Assembly: GCA_012959525.1 (NCBI GenBank)
Contig: DUDB01000046.1
Span: forward strand, 33,929 to 97,928
Length of the DNA stretch: 64,000 nucleotides
From: Planctomycetota bacterium
GTDB lineage: Bacteria > Planctomycetota > UBA1135 > GCA-002686595
Direction: 5' to 3'
This document shows positions 1-13,793 of this stretch, piece by piece. The notes below the pieces were generated by a model. The model did no database searches, was not told where the DNA came from, and worked only from the letters and a program-made list of their open reading frames with translations. The first letter of the stretch is position 1, and each line of letters starts with the position of its first letter. The translations under genes were made by a program, and so were the position numbers.

Positions 1-12
1 CGGACCCCAGCC

Positions 13-2643
13 GTGCGCGGGTCTGACCGGAACCGCGGGAGTACGGCCCTCGAGCTGCTCCTGCTAGCGGGTGCCATCGTCGCACTGACCCTGGCGACGA
101 TACTGGCGCGGCCGAAGGTCAGGGGTGCCCGTGCTCCCGCGCTTCCGGGCCTGCGGGCGATCTGCTTGGATGCTTCGGCTTCGGCTACCGGGCCCCGCCG
201 CCAGTGGCCTCGGCAGGTGGGGCGCTTCCTGCGCGAGCAATGTGCTCTGGCCCAGGCGAAGGGGCATGAGATCCTCGTTGTGGAGTACGCCGCTAGTGCC
301 CAGCGTACCTTTGGTCCGGGCTCGCCCGCAGAGTTGCTGGCGCACCTCGACGGCCGGCAGACACTTCTGGTCCCGGGGGAGAGAGTTGCCGCCACGGCGA
401 GCAGCAGCGCAGGTTCGCACCTGGCCGAGGCCCTTGAGGTCATGACCCCGAATCTGCTGGACCCGCAGCGCAGCGAGCTGATCTTGGTCTTGTATGGCGA
501 CGGCACCTACACCGCGGCCGATCCCGCTCCGGCCCTGGAGCTCCTGGCCCGCGGAGGCGTGCAGGTGGAGTGGGCGGACCTGGATCCGCCCACCCGTGTG
601 CGCCTTGGCATCGAGGATATTCACCTGCCCCCTTCGGTGGCCGCGGGCGCCCCTTCGGCCGCCCGTCTGGAGCTCTACTGGCAGCTCGCCTCCGGTGGGA
701 GCACCGCCCGATTGCCTCAACTGAACTGGTCCTTGTCGGGCCCCGGCGGAGCGGCCCACGGCGTGGCTCGGCCTGAGCTTCCCCCCGCCGCGAGTACGGA
801 GCCGGGGGGGCGGCTGCGTTGGTCGATCCGCTTGGACCTTCCCCCTCGGGAGGCAGGCTCCCATCAGTTTCGGGTCGCGGTGGCCCCGGCAGGGACTCCG
901 CCGGGGGAACTCTCGAGTGGGCCTTCCGCATTGGGCGCGGGAGATCAGCGAGCCGGAGCATGGTTGAACGTGGGCCAGCGGCTGCGCCTGGCCGTTGTGC
1001 AGCGGGAAGACGCTCCGGCTCTCTCGCCGGGCTGGCGGGCCCTCTCCCAGCAGGGCTTGGACCTGCGCTCCGTGCACGCCGACCAGCTACTGGGCGTCCT
1101 CTCTGAGGTGGATGCCGTCCTTACTCTCGACGTGGGGCCTGCCGAACTCCCCGGCCATGCCATGCAGGCCTTTATCGATTCCGGTGGCGGCTGGTTGGCC
1201 ACGATTGGCTGGCACTTCCTGGGTTCTTGGACCTCCGCGGGCCAGGCTCAGGAGGGGGACCTGTCCCGACTTCTGCCCTTGGATCCGGGCAATGAAGGGG
1301 GCACCCCGAGGGACGTTGTGCTTCTTGTCGATGGGTCGGGATCCATGGCAGGGGAGCCCTTCGAGCGCGTTCGCGAGGCGCTCTTCGAACTCGTGCCTGC
1401 CGCCTTGCCCGTGGACCGACTCGAACTGCGCTTCTTCAACGAGTCCTTGGGGCCGGTGGAGTTTCGCAGTACGGGTCAGACGCCCGCCGAGCGGCGCAGG
1501 GAGCTCTCGCCTCTGTTGGGCGCCGCCGTGCCTCACGGTGGCACCGACATCCTCTACGCACTCGGCCAGCTCTCCAAGAGTCGCGAGCGCACCGACGCTC
1601 CTGGTCTGGTGCTCCTGCTCTCGGATGGTCGCTCCACCGCCGTCTCCGCGGAAGCCGGGGCCCAGGTGCGCGCCGGTCTCATGCGCGCCCGACTGGACCT
1701 CTCCGTGCTGGCTGTCGGCGAGCATGCAGATCGTGGCTGCCTGCCATCCTTGTTGATCCGCGGGGAGGAGTTGATCGAGGCCGGCGACTTGAGCTCCCTG
1801 GCGGGCCTCCTCCAGCGCGAGGTCAACCAGCGGCGGGTACGCATCGACCCCGATCAGATTGCCGTGGGTGGAGAGCCCAAGGACCTCTTGTTCCGGGACG
1901 TGCTTGCCGCGCAGCAGGCTGCCGGACCCGTGCTCTTGGCCTCGCCCACCTGCGCACGGGCGGAGTGGGGTGCAGGGTCGGACGCACTGTGGGTGACCCA
2001 GCCCGAGGGCGAACCGCTCCTGGCCGTGAAGCGTCACGGGCAGGGATGGGTGGGTGCCTTGGCCACAACTCCCGAGTCCGCTTGGGCACCCGGCCTCCTA
2101 GACGCACCGGGGCCCCTGACCCCCTTGCTCATGGCGCTGGCCGGTGGAGGGGTGGACCGCAGCACAGAGGTGGTCCTTGGCCATGAGGGCGGGCAACTGA
2201 TCCTGGATCACGTTCCGCTGTCCTGGCCTGAACCCCTGACCTGCGAGCTTTGGCCGCCCCTTGGCGAGGCGATCCAGTGGGTTGCCGAACCCACGGCGTC
2301 GAGCGTCCTGAGAGTGGGAGTGGGGGGCAGCGCCCTCGATCCCCGGCGGCGGCGCATGGGGCCGGTACCCGGCGAGTTGGCGGCCTTCCCACGTGGGACC
2401 CTCATGGAGGCGCGCATCCTGGGCGGCGCGGGTCTTCTGGCCAGTGTGCCCTACCTTAGTCCGGGTCCAGCGGAGTGGTCGGGCGTGTCCCCACGGGTGT
2501 CCCGGGACCTGCCAGCGGCTGGCCCCAAGCCCGTTCTGCCCCAGCCCGGTCCCCATCCTCTCGCGCCTTGGTTCCTGGGGCTGGGGCTCACCTTGGGATT
2601 CGCGGCGGGATTGGCTCCATTGCGTCGCCTCTGGTCCCACTGA
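13..2643 (+). CDS. Membrane-anchored von Willebrand factor A domain protein
   Basis: Large envelope protein of unknown specific role. A hydrophobic N-terminal segment (about residues 13-32) and a C-terminal one (about 850-870) bracket an extracytoplasmic region. The vWA domain lies at about residues 433-600 and carries an intact MIDAS start, DGSGS, near residue 439. It is preceded by a segment resembling the glutamine-amidotransferase-like fold often attached to such proteins (about 320-400). The arrangement resembles BatA-type and related membrane vWA proteins that bind metal ions and partner proteins. The GTG at position 13 is the first start inside the window, but no stop precedes it, so the true start may lie upstream. 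The product name is a domain-level call. Confidence 0.75.
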   Translation: MRGSDRNRGSTALELLLLAGAIVALTLATILARPKVRGARAPALPGLRAICLDASASATGPRRQWPRQVGRFLREQCALAQAKGHEILVVEYAASAQRTFGPGSPAELLAHLDGRQTLLVPGERVAATASSSAGSHLAEALEVMTPNLLDPQRSELILVLYGDGTYTAADPAPALELLARGGVQVEWADLDPPTRVRLGIEDIHLPPSVAAGAPSAARLELYWQLASGGSTARLPQLNWSLSGPGGAAHGVARPELPPAASTEPGGRLRWSIRLDLPPREAGSHQFRVAVAPAGTPPGELSSGPSALGAGDQRAGAWLNVGQRLRLAVVQREDAPALSPGWRALSQQGLDLRSVHADQLLGVLSEVDAVLTLDVGPAELPGHAMQAFIDSGGGWLATIGWHFLGSWTSAGQAQEGDLSRLLPLDPGNEGGTPRDVVLLVDGSGSMAGEPFERVREALFELVPAALPVDRLELRFFNESLGPVEFRSTGQTPAERRRELSPLLGAAVPHGGTDILYALGQLSKSRERTDAPGLVLLLSDGRSTAVSAEAGAQVRAGLMRARLDLSVLAVGEHADRGCLPSLLIRGEELIEAGDLSSLAGLLQREVNQRRVRIDPDQIAVGGEPKDLLFRDVLAAQQAAGPVLLASPTCARAEWGAGSDALWVTQPEGEPLLAVKRHGQGWVGALATTPESAWAPGLLDAPGPLTPLLMALAGGGVDRSTEVVLGHEGGQLILDHVPLSWPEPLTCELWPPLGEAIQWVAEPTASSVLRVGVGGSALDPRRRRMGPVPGELAAFPRGTLMEARILGGAGLLASVPYLSPGPAEWSGVSPRVSRDLPAAGPKPVLPQPGPHPLAPWFLGLGLTLGFAAGLAPLRRLWSH

Positions 2644-2756
2644 GGCTTGCACCTTTGGGCAACTTGCGTCAAGGCGTAGGGGGTGGCAGCCGATAGGGGG
2701 GGTGAGGATCCCGATTGGGGATTCCGTCGCACCTACCGATTCCAGTGAGAGCGCCC

Positions 2757-3422
2757 GTGTCTTCGAAACAGCCCAACACTCCCCAGACCCGTTCCATTTC
2801 TGACTCCACTTGCAAGCCTGGAGCGCGCGGCCTGCTCCTCGCTCTGTCCAGCGTCCTGCTTGCCGCCTGCACCACCACTAGCACGGGTTCGATCTCAACC
2901 TCCAGTAGCGCGAGCGAATGGGTGCAGCCTACGCCCCACTTCATGCGCAAGCTTAGGCAGCAGGCTGACAGAGTGCCTTACATCCAGAGACCCGAAGAGA
3001 TGGTGGGGGTCATCCGCTTCTTCGTCCAAGCGCGTGAATCGGCCTACGACCTCTTGTTGGAATTGGCCGCGAGCTCCAATCCCAAGGTCGCGGGTACAGC
3101 CCTTGCGGCACTGGGAGAGACGCGGGATGAGCGCTTGGCGCCCTATGTTGCTGCCCTTCAGTTGCGTGCCCAGGGTGGCATCAAGCTGCAGTACGAGCTT
3201 GCGCGCTGCCGGGTCAAGCTGGGAGATTGGGACGAGATACCCCTCCTGATTTCTGGCCTGCGCGATGACGATCTATGGTCTCGGGCGCTTTGCGCCAAGG
3301 CTCTCCGCGACGCGACTCATCTGTCCCATGGTTTTCAACCCGGTGGGGACGAGAGCGAGCGCGAGGTGGCAGCGCAGGCCTGGGAGGCCTGGCTGGCGGC
3401 GCACAAGGCTGACGTCTACTAG
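2757..3422 (+). CDS. Lipoprotein with HEAT-like repeats
   Basis: Predicted lipoprotein of about 221 residues. After a short polar N-terminus comes a hydrophobic stretch ending in the lipobox LLAAC, so lipidation at that Cys is expected. The mature part is helical, with HEAT-like units (for example KVAGTALAALGETRD). It ends in a tail with spaced aromatic residues (AWEAWL) also seen in the HEAT proteins at 4001-5206 and 48350-49156. The GTG at 2757 is chosen because it gives a signal peptide of normal length; an in-frame ATG at 2715 is the alternative. HEAT repeats mediate protein contacts; no enzymatic motif is visible. Confidence 0.6.
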   Translation: MSSKQPNTPQTRSISDSTCKPGARGLLLALSSVLLAACTTTSTGSISTSSSASEWVQPTPHFMRKLRQQADRVPYIQRPEEMVGVIRFFVQARESAYDLLLELAASSNPKVAGTALAALGETRDERLAPYVAALQLRAQGGIKLQYELARCRVKLGDWDEIPLLISGLRDDDLWSRALCAKALRDATHLSHGFQPGGDESEREVAAQAWEAWLAAHKADVY

Positions 3423-3436
3423 CCGCTCGCGGCGGC

Positions 3437-3865
3437 TCAGCAGCCCGTCGGAGGTTCCGCGGGGAGGCGCTGCATGAGCCTCACCAGCTCGCGCAGTCGC
3501 GGTTCGTTCCAGAGGGCACGCATGTCCTCGTCCTCCAGCAGGTGGTCGGGATCGTCGTAGCCCAAGGACACGGCGCACTCCAAAGCGTCCAGGGCGGGAT
3601 CGATACGACCCACCAGAGCCAGCGAGCAGGCGAGGTTGTATTGCACCGTGGCATTCTCCGGCATGAGCCGCGCGAGCTCCTGATCCACCTGCAAGCCCTC
3701 GCCGTAGCGCTGCATCCGGGTATAGACGTGGCCCAACTCGACGAGAGCATCCAGGTTCTCAGGCTGCCGATGGGTTGCGGCACCATAGAACTCGGCCTCG
3801 AATTCCAGGCCGACTGTAGTCAGGCGCTCGCGGAGGCGGCCGGAGATGGGAAGAGGATCGTCCAT
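3437..3865 (-). CDS. Small TPR-repeat protein
   Basis: A 142-residue protein with tandem helical TPR-like units, for example ENLDALVELGHVYTRMQRY and NATVQYNLACSLALVGRID. The end (DPDHLLEDEDMRALWNEPRLRELV) resembles the TPR end-of-array pattern common in bacterial tetratricopeptide proteins. There is no signal peptide, so it is probably a cytoplasmic scaffold. The ATG at 3865 is preferred over upstream in-frame starts because the upstream extension is low-complexity and not TPR-like. It is convergent with the lipoprotein gene ending at 3422 and divergent from the gene at 4001. Function unknown. Confidence 0.6.
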   Translation of the reverse strand: MDDPLPISGRLRERLTTVGLEFEAEFYGAATHRQPENLDALVELGHVYTRMQRYGEGLQVDQELARLMPENATVQYNLACSLALVGRIDPALDALECAVSLGYDDPDHLLEDEDMRALWNEPRLRELVRLMQRLPAEPPTGC

Positions 3866-4000
3866 GGGGGACCCCAGGATAGCAGGCTTTGGGGTCCTAG
3901 CGCTCAGGGACTGGAGAACCGGGGCCGAGCATCCCATGCTATGGGTGCCCGTGGCCTTGTGAGGTGTCCTGACCGCCTCCTGCGCCGAGTGGCCTCCCTC

Positions 4001-5206
4001 ATGAGGAAATCCATGGAAATCTACTTTTGTGACATTTGCAACGAGTCGGTCCCCGACTCGGATCTTCAAGCCGGGCTCGCCTATCGGCGCAAGGGGCGTG
4101 TGGTCTGCCTCTCTTGCGACTCGGCCATGGGGGGCGCCTCAGAGGACGATCACGCGGAGCCTGACACGGCCCTGTTCCCCGGCGCCGCAGGTGGGCCATT
4201 CAGCGTGGAGGCCCCCCCGCTGGCGAGCAGCACCCTGCCCAGCAACCCACCGGCTCCCGTGGTCAGCCCCGCAGGCGCGACCCAGGTTGTGGGCGGAGGA
4301 TCGGGGGCAGGCGGAGTCGTCGTGGGGATGGTGGCCTTGGCCTTCACCGCTCTGGGCCTGTGGGCGCTGCTCGATCGGGTTGAAGCCCTCGGGGCTGAAC
4401 AGCGGGCAGAGCGGCGCGCACTAGAGACGGACCAACGTGAGGCCAGACGCGTGCACGACACGTTCGTGGCCGGCATGGGCGAGCGCATCCTGCGCGCCCA
4501 GCAGGAAGTGCACGACAAAGAGGTCACCTTGCGCGTGCCACTGCAGGAGGATATCCGATCCCTGCGGGCGGACCTGGCCCTCTCCGTTGAGCGGGAGGCT
4601 GTCGCAGCGGGTGACGTGCGTGCGCTGCGCGGGGAGCTTGAAGCCCAACAGGCGGCCGGAGGGAAGCAACTTCAGGGCTTCCAGGACACTCTCATCGAGG
4701 TCGAAAAGAACCTCAGCTTCTACAAGAACCGTGTGATCGAACTCGAAGAGAATCTGCGCATCCTCTCCGCTGGGGGGCTGGCTGCCGGACCGGGGGATAG
4801 CACTCCTTCTGGGAGAACCAAGGCCTGGACCACCTACTTGCCGGACCTGCAGCACGCCAATGGCGGTCTACGACTGGAGGCCGTCTATGCCCTGGGCGAG
4901 ACAGAGGATCCGGACGTCTTGCCGCACCTCACGCCCATGCTGTTGGACGAGGACCTCTTCGTGCGCATGGCGACCGCTCGCATGCTTGATGAGCTGGGAG
5001 TGAAGTCCGCTGTGCCCGCGCTGATCGAAGCCCTGGACGATGTGCAGGGCGCCGTGCGCGAGGCGGCGGTGGTGGCTCTTCGTCGTATCACGGGTGAGGA
5101 CATGGGCTTCAATCCCGTGGGCTCCGACGTCGATCGCGCCAAGAGGCTCAAGGCCTGGCGCGATTGGTGGAAGCGCAGGGGGGACGATTTTCTAACGGGG
5201 CGCTAA
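4001..5206 (+). CDS. Zinc-ribbon, transmembrane, coiled-coil and HEAT-repeat protein
   Basis: A 401-residue modular protein. The N-terminus (first 40 residues) has CDIC and CLSC pairs forming a probable zinc ribbon. A Pro/Ala-rich linker leads to one transmembrane helix (about 105-125, [20 protein letters not shown]). A long charged coiled coil follows (about 126-255), and HEAT repeats fill the last 120 residues. The C-terminus has the tail seen in neighbouring HEAT proteins ([12 protein letters not shown], then [10 protein letters not shown]). The zinc ribbon would be cytoplasmic if the single helix is oriented N-in, placing coiled coil and HEAT repeats outside. ATG at 4013 ([10 protein letters not shown]) is an equally plausible start. 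No function can be assigned. Confidence 0.6.
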   Translation: MRKSMEIYFCDICNESVPDSDLQAGLAYRRKGRVVCLSCDSAMGGASEDDHAEPDTALFPGAAGGPFSVEAPPLASSTLPSNPPAPVVSPAGATQVVGGGSGAGGVVVGMVALAFTALGLWALLDRVEALGAEQRAERRALETDQREARRVHDTFVAGMGERILRAQQEVHDKEVTLRVPLQEDIRSLRADLALSVEREAVAAGDVRALRGELEAQQAAGGKQLQGFQDTLIEVEKNLSFYKNRVIELEENLRILSAGGLAAGPGDSTPSGRTKAWTTYLPDLQHANGGLRLEAVYALGETEDPDVLPHLTPMLLDEDLFVRMATARMLDELGVKSAVPALIEALDDVQGAVREAAVVALRRITGEDMGFNPVGSDVDRAKRLKAWRDWWKRRGDDFLTGR

Positions 5207-5260
5207 CACTTCGGCGCACGATTTCCCGTCTGGGACCAACACAGATTTGGCGCGGGAGAC

Positions 5261-5266
5261 TAAAAT
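5261..5266 (+). promoter_or_regulatory. Candidate -10 box of icd
   Basis: TAAAAT lies 55 bases before the icd ATG, in an AT-rich pocket (5260-5270) of an otherwise GC-rich spacer. No convincing -35 box is seen at the usual spacing. Inference from sequence only. Confidence 0.3.
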
Positions 5267-5321
5267 ATTCGGCTTCAATTCCAAGTTGGCCCCTCCCCAC
5301 GACCGCAGAACTCAGTTTCAA

Positions 5322-6548
5322 ATGTCCAAAATCAAAGTCAAGAACCCCATTGTCGAGCTGGATGGGGACGAGATGACGCGCATCATCTGGGCCTTCATCA
5401 AGGAGCGTCTGATCCTGCCCTATCTCGACGTGGATCTGCGCACCTTCGATCTCTCGATCCAAGAGCGTGATGCAACCGACGACAAAATTACCGTGGATGC
5501 GGCCATCGCCATCCTTGAGCACGGTGTGGGCATCAAGTGCGCCACCATCACCCCGGATGAGGCGCGCGTTGAGGAGTTTGGTCTCAAGCAGATGTGGCGC
5601 TCTCCCAACGGGACCATCCGTAACATCCTGGGTGGCACCGTCTTCCGTGAGCCCATCATGTGCAGCAACGTGCCGCGCCTCGTTCCCGGCTGGACCCGGC
5701 CCATCGTGATCGGGCGTCATGCCTTCGGCGATCAGTACCGCGCCACGGATTTCCTGGTCCCCGGACCGGGCAAGCTGACCATGCGATTCGAGCCCACCGA
5801 CGGTGGCGAGGCTACCGAGTACGCGGTTTACGAGTTCGAGAAGCCGGGCGTGGCCATGGGCATGTACAACCTGGATGACTCCATCCGCGGATTTGCGCGT
5901 GCCAGCATGAACTACGGCCTGCAGCGTGGCTGGCCCGTGTACCTGTCCACCAAGAACACGATCCTCAAGGCCTACGACGGACGCTTCAAGGACCTGTTTG
6001 CGGAGGTGTTTGAAGCCGAGTTCAAGGAGAAGTTCGAGGCTGCGGGCGCCACCTACGAGCACCGCCTGATTGATGACATGGTGGCTGCCGCTCTCAAGTG
6101 GGAGGGTGGATTCGTCTGGGCCTGCAAAAACTACGACGGAGACGTGCAGTCCGACACCGTCGCTCAGGGCTTCGGCTCCCTGGGCTTGATGACCTCGGTG
6201 CTCATGACGCCCGATGGAAAGACTGTCGAGGCCGAAGCCGCCCACGGAACGGTGACGCGTCACTACCGTCAGCATCAGCAGGGCAAAGAAACTTCGACCA
6301 ACCCCATCGCCTCGATCTTCGCCTGGACCCGCGGTCTGGCTCACCGGGGCCGAATGGACGAGACCCCCGAGGTCGTTCAGTTTGCGGAGACCCTTGAGAA
6401 GGTCTGCGTGGACACGGTTGAGTCGGGGTTCATGACCAAAGACCTCGCACTACTCGTGGGCGATGAGCAGGGCTACCTGACGACCCAGCAGTTCATGGCC
6501 AAGCTCGACGAGAATCTGCAGGAGGCCCTGAACCTACAGTCGGTCTGA
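5322..6548 (+). CDS. icd: NADP-dependent isocitrate dehydrogenase
   Basis: Cytoplasmic TCA enzyme converting isocitrate to 2-oxoglutarate and CO2 with NADP+. The protein is 408 residues, typical for the eukaryote-like dimeric type. Visible motifs are [10 protein letters not shown] (11-20), the isocitrate-binding loop SPNGTIRN (94-101) and, near residue 306, HGTVTRHYR, whose Arg-His pair is the NADP+ specificity determinant in this subfamily. ATG at 5322 starts directly at the conserved MSKIKVKNP sequence; upstream in-frame codons lack conservation. It faces the convergent aceA gene and competes with its product for isocitrate. Confidence 0.95.
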   Translation: MSKIKVKNPIVELDGDEMTRIIWAFIKERLILPYLDVDLRTFDLSIQERDATDDKITVDAAIAILEHGVGIKCATITPDEARVEEFGLKQMWRSPNGTIRNILGGTVFREPIMCSNVPRLVPGWTRPIVIGRHAFGDQYRATDFLVPGPGKLTMRFEPTDGGEATEYAVYEFEKPGVAMGMYNLDDSIRGFARASMNYGLQRGWPVYLSTKNTILKAYDGRFKDLFAEVFEAEFKEKFEAAGATYEHRLIDDMVAAALKWEGGFVWACKNYDGDVQSDTVAQGFGSLGLMTSVLMTPDGKTVEAEAAHGTVTRHYRQHQQGKETSTNPIASIFAWTRGLAHRGRMDETPEVVQFAETLEKVCVDTVESGFMTKDLALLVGDEQGYLTTQQFMAKLDENLQEALNLQSV

Positions 6549-6581
6549 GGGAGGCCCGACCATGGGGGGGGGGAGGTGCGC

Positions 6582-6610
6582 CGCCGCCACACGTGTTTTC
6601 CCGTGCGGCG
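6582..6610. terminator. Imperfect hairpin between convergent icd and aceA
   Basis: CGCCG at 6582-6586 and CACG at 6590-6593 can pair with CGTG (6602-6605) and CGGCG (6606-6610), leaving a three-base bulge and a T-rich loop (GTTTTC). No T-tract follows closely on either strand. It lies in the 75-bp gap between two convergent genes, just after a run of ten G at 6564-6573. Confidence 0.25.
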
Positions 6611-6623
6611 ACGACGCCGGCGA

Positions 6624-7934
<1,311 letters not shown>

Positions 7935-7980
7935 GACGGTGGCGAGGCAGGAAGTAATAGAGAAAAAGAGGGTCGTAGGA

Positions 7981-9606
<1,626 letters not shown>

Positions 9607-9906
9607 GGGGCAGGAGGTGTGTGGCTGGTAGCGGTTGGTAGCAGGTGACTCTGAAAAATAGCCTGTTTTGCAGGAGGAGGCGGGGGCGGGCCGGATTGGG
9701 GTCTCCATTCGGAACCCGTGGGGAGTCAACTTGGGAAATCGCACAAAAAGGCCCTATCGCGGTAGTTCAGATGTAGAAATAAAGGCCCTGTGGTCCGAAC
9801 CGGTGCTCCATCCGGGGGACCTCAGGACTCCACATCTGGGCTCCCCGGTCTGGGCTTGGGAGGGACGAGGCACTACCCTGCCTTTCGGCACGCCCGGAGC
9901 CCTCCC
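9607..9906. other. Divergent aceB/mdh intergenic region
   Basis: This 300-bp spacer holds no convincing gene. It contains a direct repeat AAAGGCCCT at 9747-9755 and 9781-9789, start positions 34 bp apart, in an AT-richer segment (9735-9790). A -10-like TACCCT lies at 9874-9879 ahead of mdh. The repeat could be a regulator site for the shunt genes, but that is only inference. Confidence 0.4.
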
Positions 9907-10860
9907 ATGAGCAATATCCCCCAGCGCAAATTGACCGTGGTCGGAGGCGGGTATGTGGGCTCCACCTGTGCCCATCTGGCGGCCTTGAAGGACCTGGCGC
10001 GCGAGATCGTGCTGATCGACGTGGTCGAAGATCGGCCGCAGGGCATCGCGCTGGACCTCAATCAATCCGCGGCCGTTGAGGGGTTCCAAAGCGAGATCAT
10101 CGGAACCAACGACCCCGAGGATACCTACGACTCGGACGTGGTCATCGTCACTGCCGGCCTCCCGCGCAAGCCGGGCATGAGCCGCTCGGATCTGCTTGAG
10201 GTCAACGGAGGCATCGTGACCGAGGTGGCGGCTACCATCCGCCGTGGTTCGCCGGACGCCGTGGTCATCGTTGTGACCAACCCGCTGGATTCCATGGTGA
10301 CCCTGATGCGTGCCCAGTTGGGTTTCCCTGCTCAGCGGGTAATCGGTATGGCCGGCGTATTGGACTCGGCACGCTTCTGCTGGTTCATTGCCAAGGCCAC
10401 GGGTTGCTCGGTACAGGATGTGGACGCGATGGTGCTTGGCGCCCACGGCGACTCCATGGTTCCCATGCCCACCTACTGCACCGTAAACGGTGTGCACCTG
10501 CTCGACCTCGTCTCCAGTGATGAGGTGCACGCCATGGCGGACCGCACGCGCAACGGCGGTGCGGAGATCGTCTCTCTGCTCAAGACGGGGAGCGCCTGGT
10601 ACGCCCCCGCTTCAGCTGCGGTGGCTATGGCCGAGTCCGTTCTGAACGACGCCGACCGCCTGCTGCCCTGCGCCTGCCTGTTGAACGGCGAGTACGGTCA
10701 CGAGGGTCTCTACATGGGCGTGCCGGCCATCTTGGGGGCCGGGGGCGTGAAGAAGATCATCGAGGTTCCCCTCAGCAACGAATCCCGTGCCGCCCTGCAC
10801 CGCACCGCGGACAGCATTGCGACCGATGTACAGGCCATGCGCGACCTGGGCCTCCTCTAA
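9907..10860 (+). CDS. mdh: Malate dehydrogenase (LDH-like type)
   Basis: NAD-dependent oxidation of malate to oxaloacetate. The 317-residue protein has the Rossmann motif GGGYVG (13-18) and the acidic residue after strand 2 (VLIDVV), typical of NAD preference. The substrate loop GLPRKPGMSR has Arg at residue 87, the position where lactate dehydrogenases have Gln. The catalytic His is at 180 in LGAHGDSMVP. It belongs to the LDH-like malate dehydrogenase group. ATG at 9907 starts just before the first strand. It is followed after 18 bp by fumC, so the two are probably co-transcribed. Confidence 0.93.
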   Translation: MSNIPQRKLTVVGGGYVGSTCAHLAALKDLAREIVLIDVVEDRPQGIALDLNQSAAVEGFQSEIIGTNDPEDTYDSDVVIVTAGLPRKPGMSRSDLLEVNGGIVTEVAATIRRGSPDAVVIVVTNPLDSMVTLMRAQLGFPAQRVIGMAGVLDSARFCWFIAKATGCSVQDVDAMVLGAHGDSMVPMPTYCTVNGVHLLDLVSSDEVHAMADRTRNGGAEIVSLLKTGSAWYAPASAAVAMAESVLNDADRLLPCACLLNGEYGHEGLYMGVPAILGAGGVKKIIEVPLSNESRAALHRTADSIATDVQAMRDLGLL

Positions 10861-10878
10861 ATCTGCGTACCACTTTTC

Positions 10879-12282
<1,404 letters not shown>

Positions 12283-12299
12283 TAGACCCCTGTTTTTGG

Positions 12300-12322
12300 C
12301 CCTGTGCCGGTGGCGCACAGGG
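12300..12322. other. Hairpin between fumC and rpmH
   Basis: A perfect 8-bp stem (CCCTGTGC / GCACAGGG) with a 7-base loop lies 18 bp after the fumC stop. No T-tract follows, so it may be a transcript-stabilising or processing hairpin rather than an intrinsic terminator. Confidence 0.4.
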
Positions 12323-12333
12323 AGGGGGACGCC

Positions 12334-12339
12334 TAGAAT
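12334..12339 (+). promoter_or_regulatory. Candidate -10 box of rpmH
   Basis: TAGAAT lies 42 bp before the rpmH start, after the fumC-distal hairpin. No clear TTGACA-like box sits 17 bp upstream. The same hexamer occurs ahead of tatA at 16394-16399. Confidence 0.35.
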
Positions 12340-12381
12340 CCTGCGCCTCGGTTCCAATGGAGCCCCATATTCGGAGCGAAC

Positions 12382-12507
12382 ATGAAACTCAAAGTGCGCA
12401 ACAGCAAGTCGAAGAAGGCCAAGATGACGGGTTTCCGAACCCGTCAGAAGACCGCCGGGGGCCGCAAGGTCAACAAGCGGCAGCGGGCCCGTCACGGCAG
12501 CATCTAG
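12382..12507 (+). CDS. rpmH: Large-subunit ribosomal protein bL34
   Basis: A 41-residue, very basic protein too short for most ORF thresholds. Residues 15-38 (MTGFRTRQKTAGGRKVNKRQRARH) follow the bL34 core of a GFR motif, then GG/NGRKV and a basic stretch of R/K. The N-terminal MKLKVRNSKSKKA departs from the usual MKRTFQPS, and the chain is slightly shorter than the common 44-46 residues. A GGAG lies six bases before the ATG, one of the few clear Shine-Dalgarno sites here. bL34 is an early-assembling protein of the 50S subunit, usually encoded beside rnpA near the origin; here it sits between fumC and sucC. The call rests on motif recognition. Confidence 0.8.
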   Translation: MKLKVRNSKSKKAKMTGFRTRQKTAGGRKVNKRQRARHGSI

Positions 12508-12552
12508 ACCACTCCAGCGATCCCGGCAGGGGTCGGGAGCCAGACCTTGATC

Positions 12553-12580
12553 AGGGAGCCGTAGCCCGGCTCCTTTGTCA
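12553..12580 (+). terminator. Probable intrinsic terminator of rpmH
   Basis: GGAGCCG (12555-12561) pairs perfectly with CGGCTCC (12567-12573) around a 5-base loop, extendable by G-T and A-T pairs, and is followed by TTTGTCATTT. It lies 47 bp after the rpmH stop and before sucC. Confidence 0.6.
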
Positions 12581-12623
12581 TTTCAGCGCCACCTGAGCGG
12601 AGGCGCCGTCCCACGCAAGCCCC

Positions 12624-13790
12624 ATGAAGATTCACGAATACCAGGCCAAGCAGCTGCTCGCGGAGCACGGCCTCGACGTCCCGACCGGGCGTGTCTGCTC
12701 CACCGTCGACGAGGCCACTGCCGCCTACACGGAGCTCGGCAGCGAGCTCGTGGTGGTCAAGGCCCAGATCCACGCCGGTGGGCGCGGCAAGGGCGGTGGC
12801 GTCAAGCTCGCCCGCAGCGCCGAGGAGGTCTCCGCCGCTGCGGAAGCGATCCTTGGCATGGACCTCATCACCCCCCAGACCGGCCCCGAGGGTCAGCGCG
12901 TGCGCAAGATCTGGGTGGAAGAGGGCTCGGCCATCGCCAAGGAGTACTACGTGGGCGTGGTGATCGATCGCGAGCGTGACCTGCCTGTGATGATGGCCTC
13001 CTCCGAGGGCGGCATGGACATCGAGGAGGTGGCCGCCAACTCCCCTGAGAAGATCCTGAAGGCACCCTTCAGCCCCGCCGCGGGCTTGGACGAAGCCGAT
13101 GCCAGGCGACTGGCCACGGGCATCGGGATGCCCGCCGAGTTGGTGGACGAGGCCGCGCGCTTCCTGGTGGGCCTGGCCCAACTGTACGTGGAAAAAGACT
13201 GTTCCCTGGCGGAGATCAACCCCCTGGTCCACACCGAGGACGGTGCCGTGCGCGCCCTCGACGCCAAGATCAACTTCGATTCTAGCGGCCTGTTTCGTCA
13301 CCCCGAGCTGGTCGAGCTGCGCGATCTGGACGAGGAAGACCCCAAGGAGATCGAGGCCAGCCGGTACGACCTCTCCTACATCTCCTTGGATGGCAACATC
13401 GCCTGCATGGTCAACGGCGCGGGGCTCGCCATGGCCACCATGGACGTGATCAGCCTCTACGGCGGGTCACCCGCGAACTTCCTCGATGTGGGCGGCGGCG
13501 CCACCACCGAGAACGTGACCGCGGCCTTCCGCATCCTGCTGAGCGACGAGCAGGTCGAGGGCGTCCTGATCAACATCTTCGGCGGCATCATGCAGTGCGA
13601 CGTGATCGCCAATGGTGTCGTGGAGGCCGTGCGCCAGATTGACCTGAACGTTCCCTTGGTGGTGCGTCTGGAGGGAACCAACGTGGAGGCCGGGCGCGCG
13701 ATCCTGGCCGAATCCGGCCTGCCCATCATCGCCGCCACCGACCTGGATGACGCGGCCCAGAAAATCTGCCAAGCCGTCAAGGACGCCTGA
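12624..13790 (+). CDS. sucC: Succinyl-CoA synthetase, beta subunit (ADP/GDP-forming)
   Basis: ATP-grasp subunit of succinyl-CoA synthetase, forming ATP or GTP from succinyl-CoA with SucD. The 388-residue length is exactly that of the bacterial family. It starts with the conserved [12 protein letters not shown]. The nucleotide-binding [17 protein letters not shown] lies at about 46-62 and the CoA-ligase domain ends with [16 protein letters not shown]. The stop is 3 bp before the sucD ATG, so the two subunits are translated from one message. Confidence 0.95.
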   Translation: MKIHEYQAKQLLAEHGLDVPTGRVCSTVDEATAAYTELGSELVVVKAQIHAGGRGKGGGVKLARSAEEVSAAAEAILGMDLITPQTGPEGQRVRKIWVEEGSAIAKEYYVGVVIDRERDLPVMMASSEGGMDIEEVAANSPEKILKAPFSPAAGLDEADARRLATGIGMPAELVDEAARFLVGLAQLYVEKDCSLAEINPLVHTEDGAVRALDAKINFDSSGLFRHPELVELRDLDEEDPKEIEASRYDLSYISLDGNIACMVNGAGLAMATMDVISLYGGSPANFLDVGGGATTENVTAAFRILLSDEQVEGVLINIFGGIMQCDVIANGVVEAVRQIDLNVPLVVRLEGTNVEAGRAILAESGLPIIAATDLDDAAQKICQAVKDA

Positions 13791-13793
13791 CCC

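Noticed and set aside
5148..6344. A 398-codon minus-strand frame opposite icd
   Set aside because: Antisense of isocitrate dehydrogenase with no recognisable domain.
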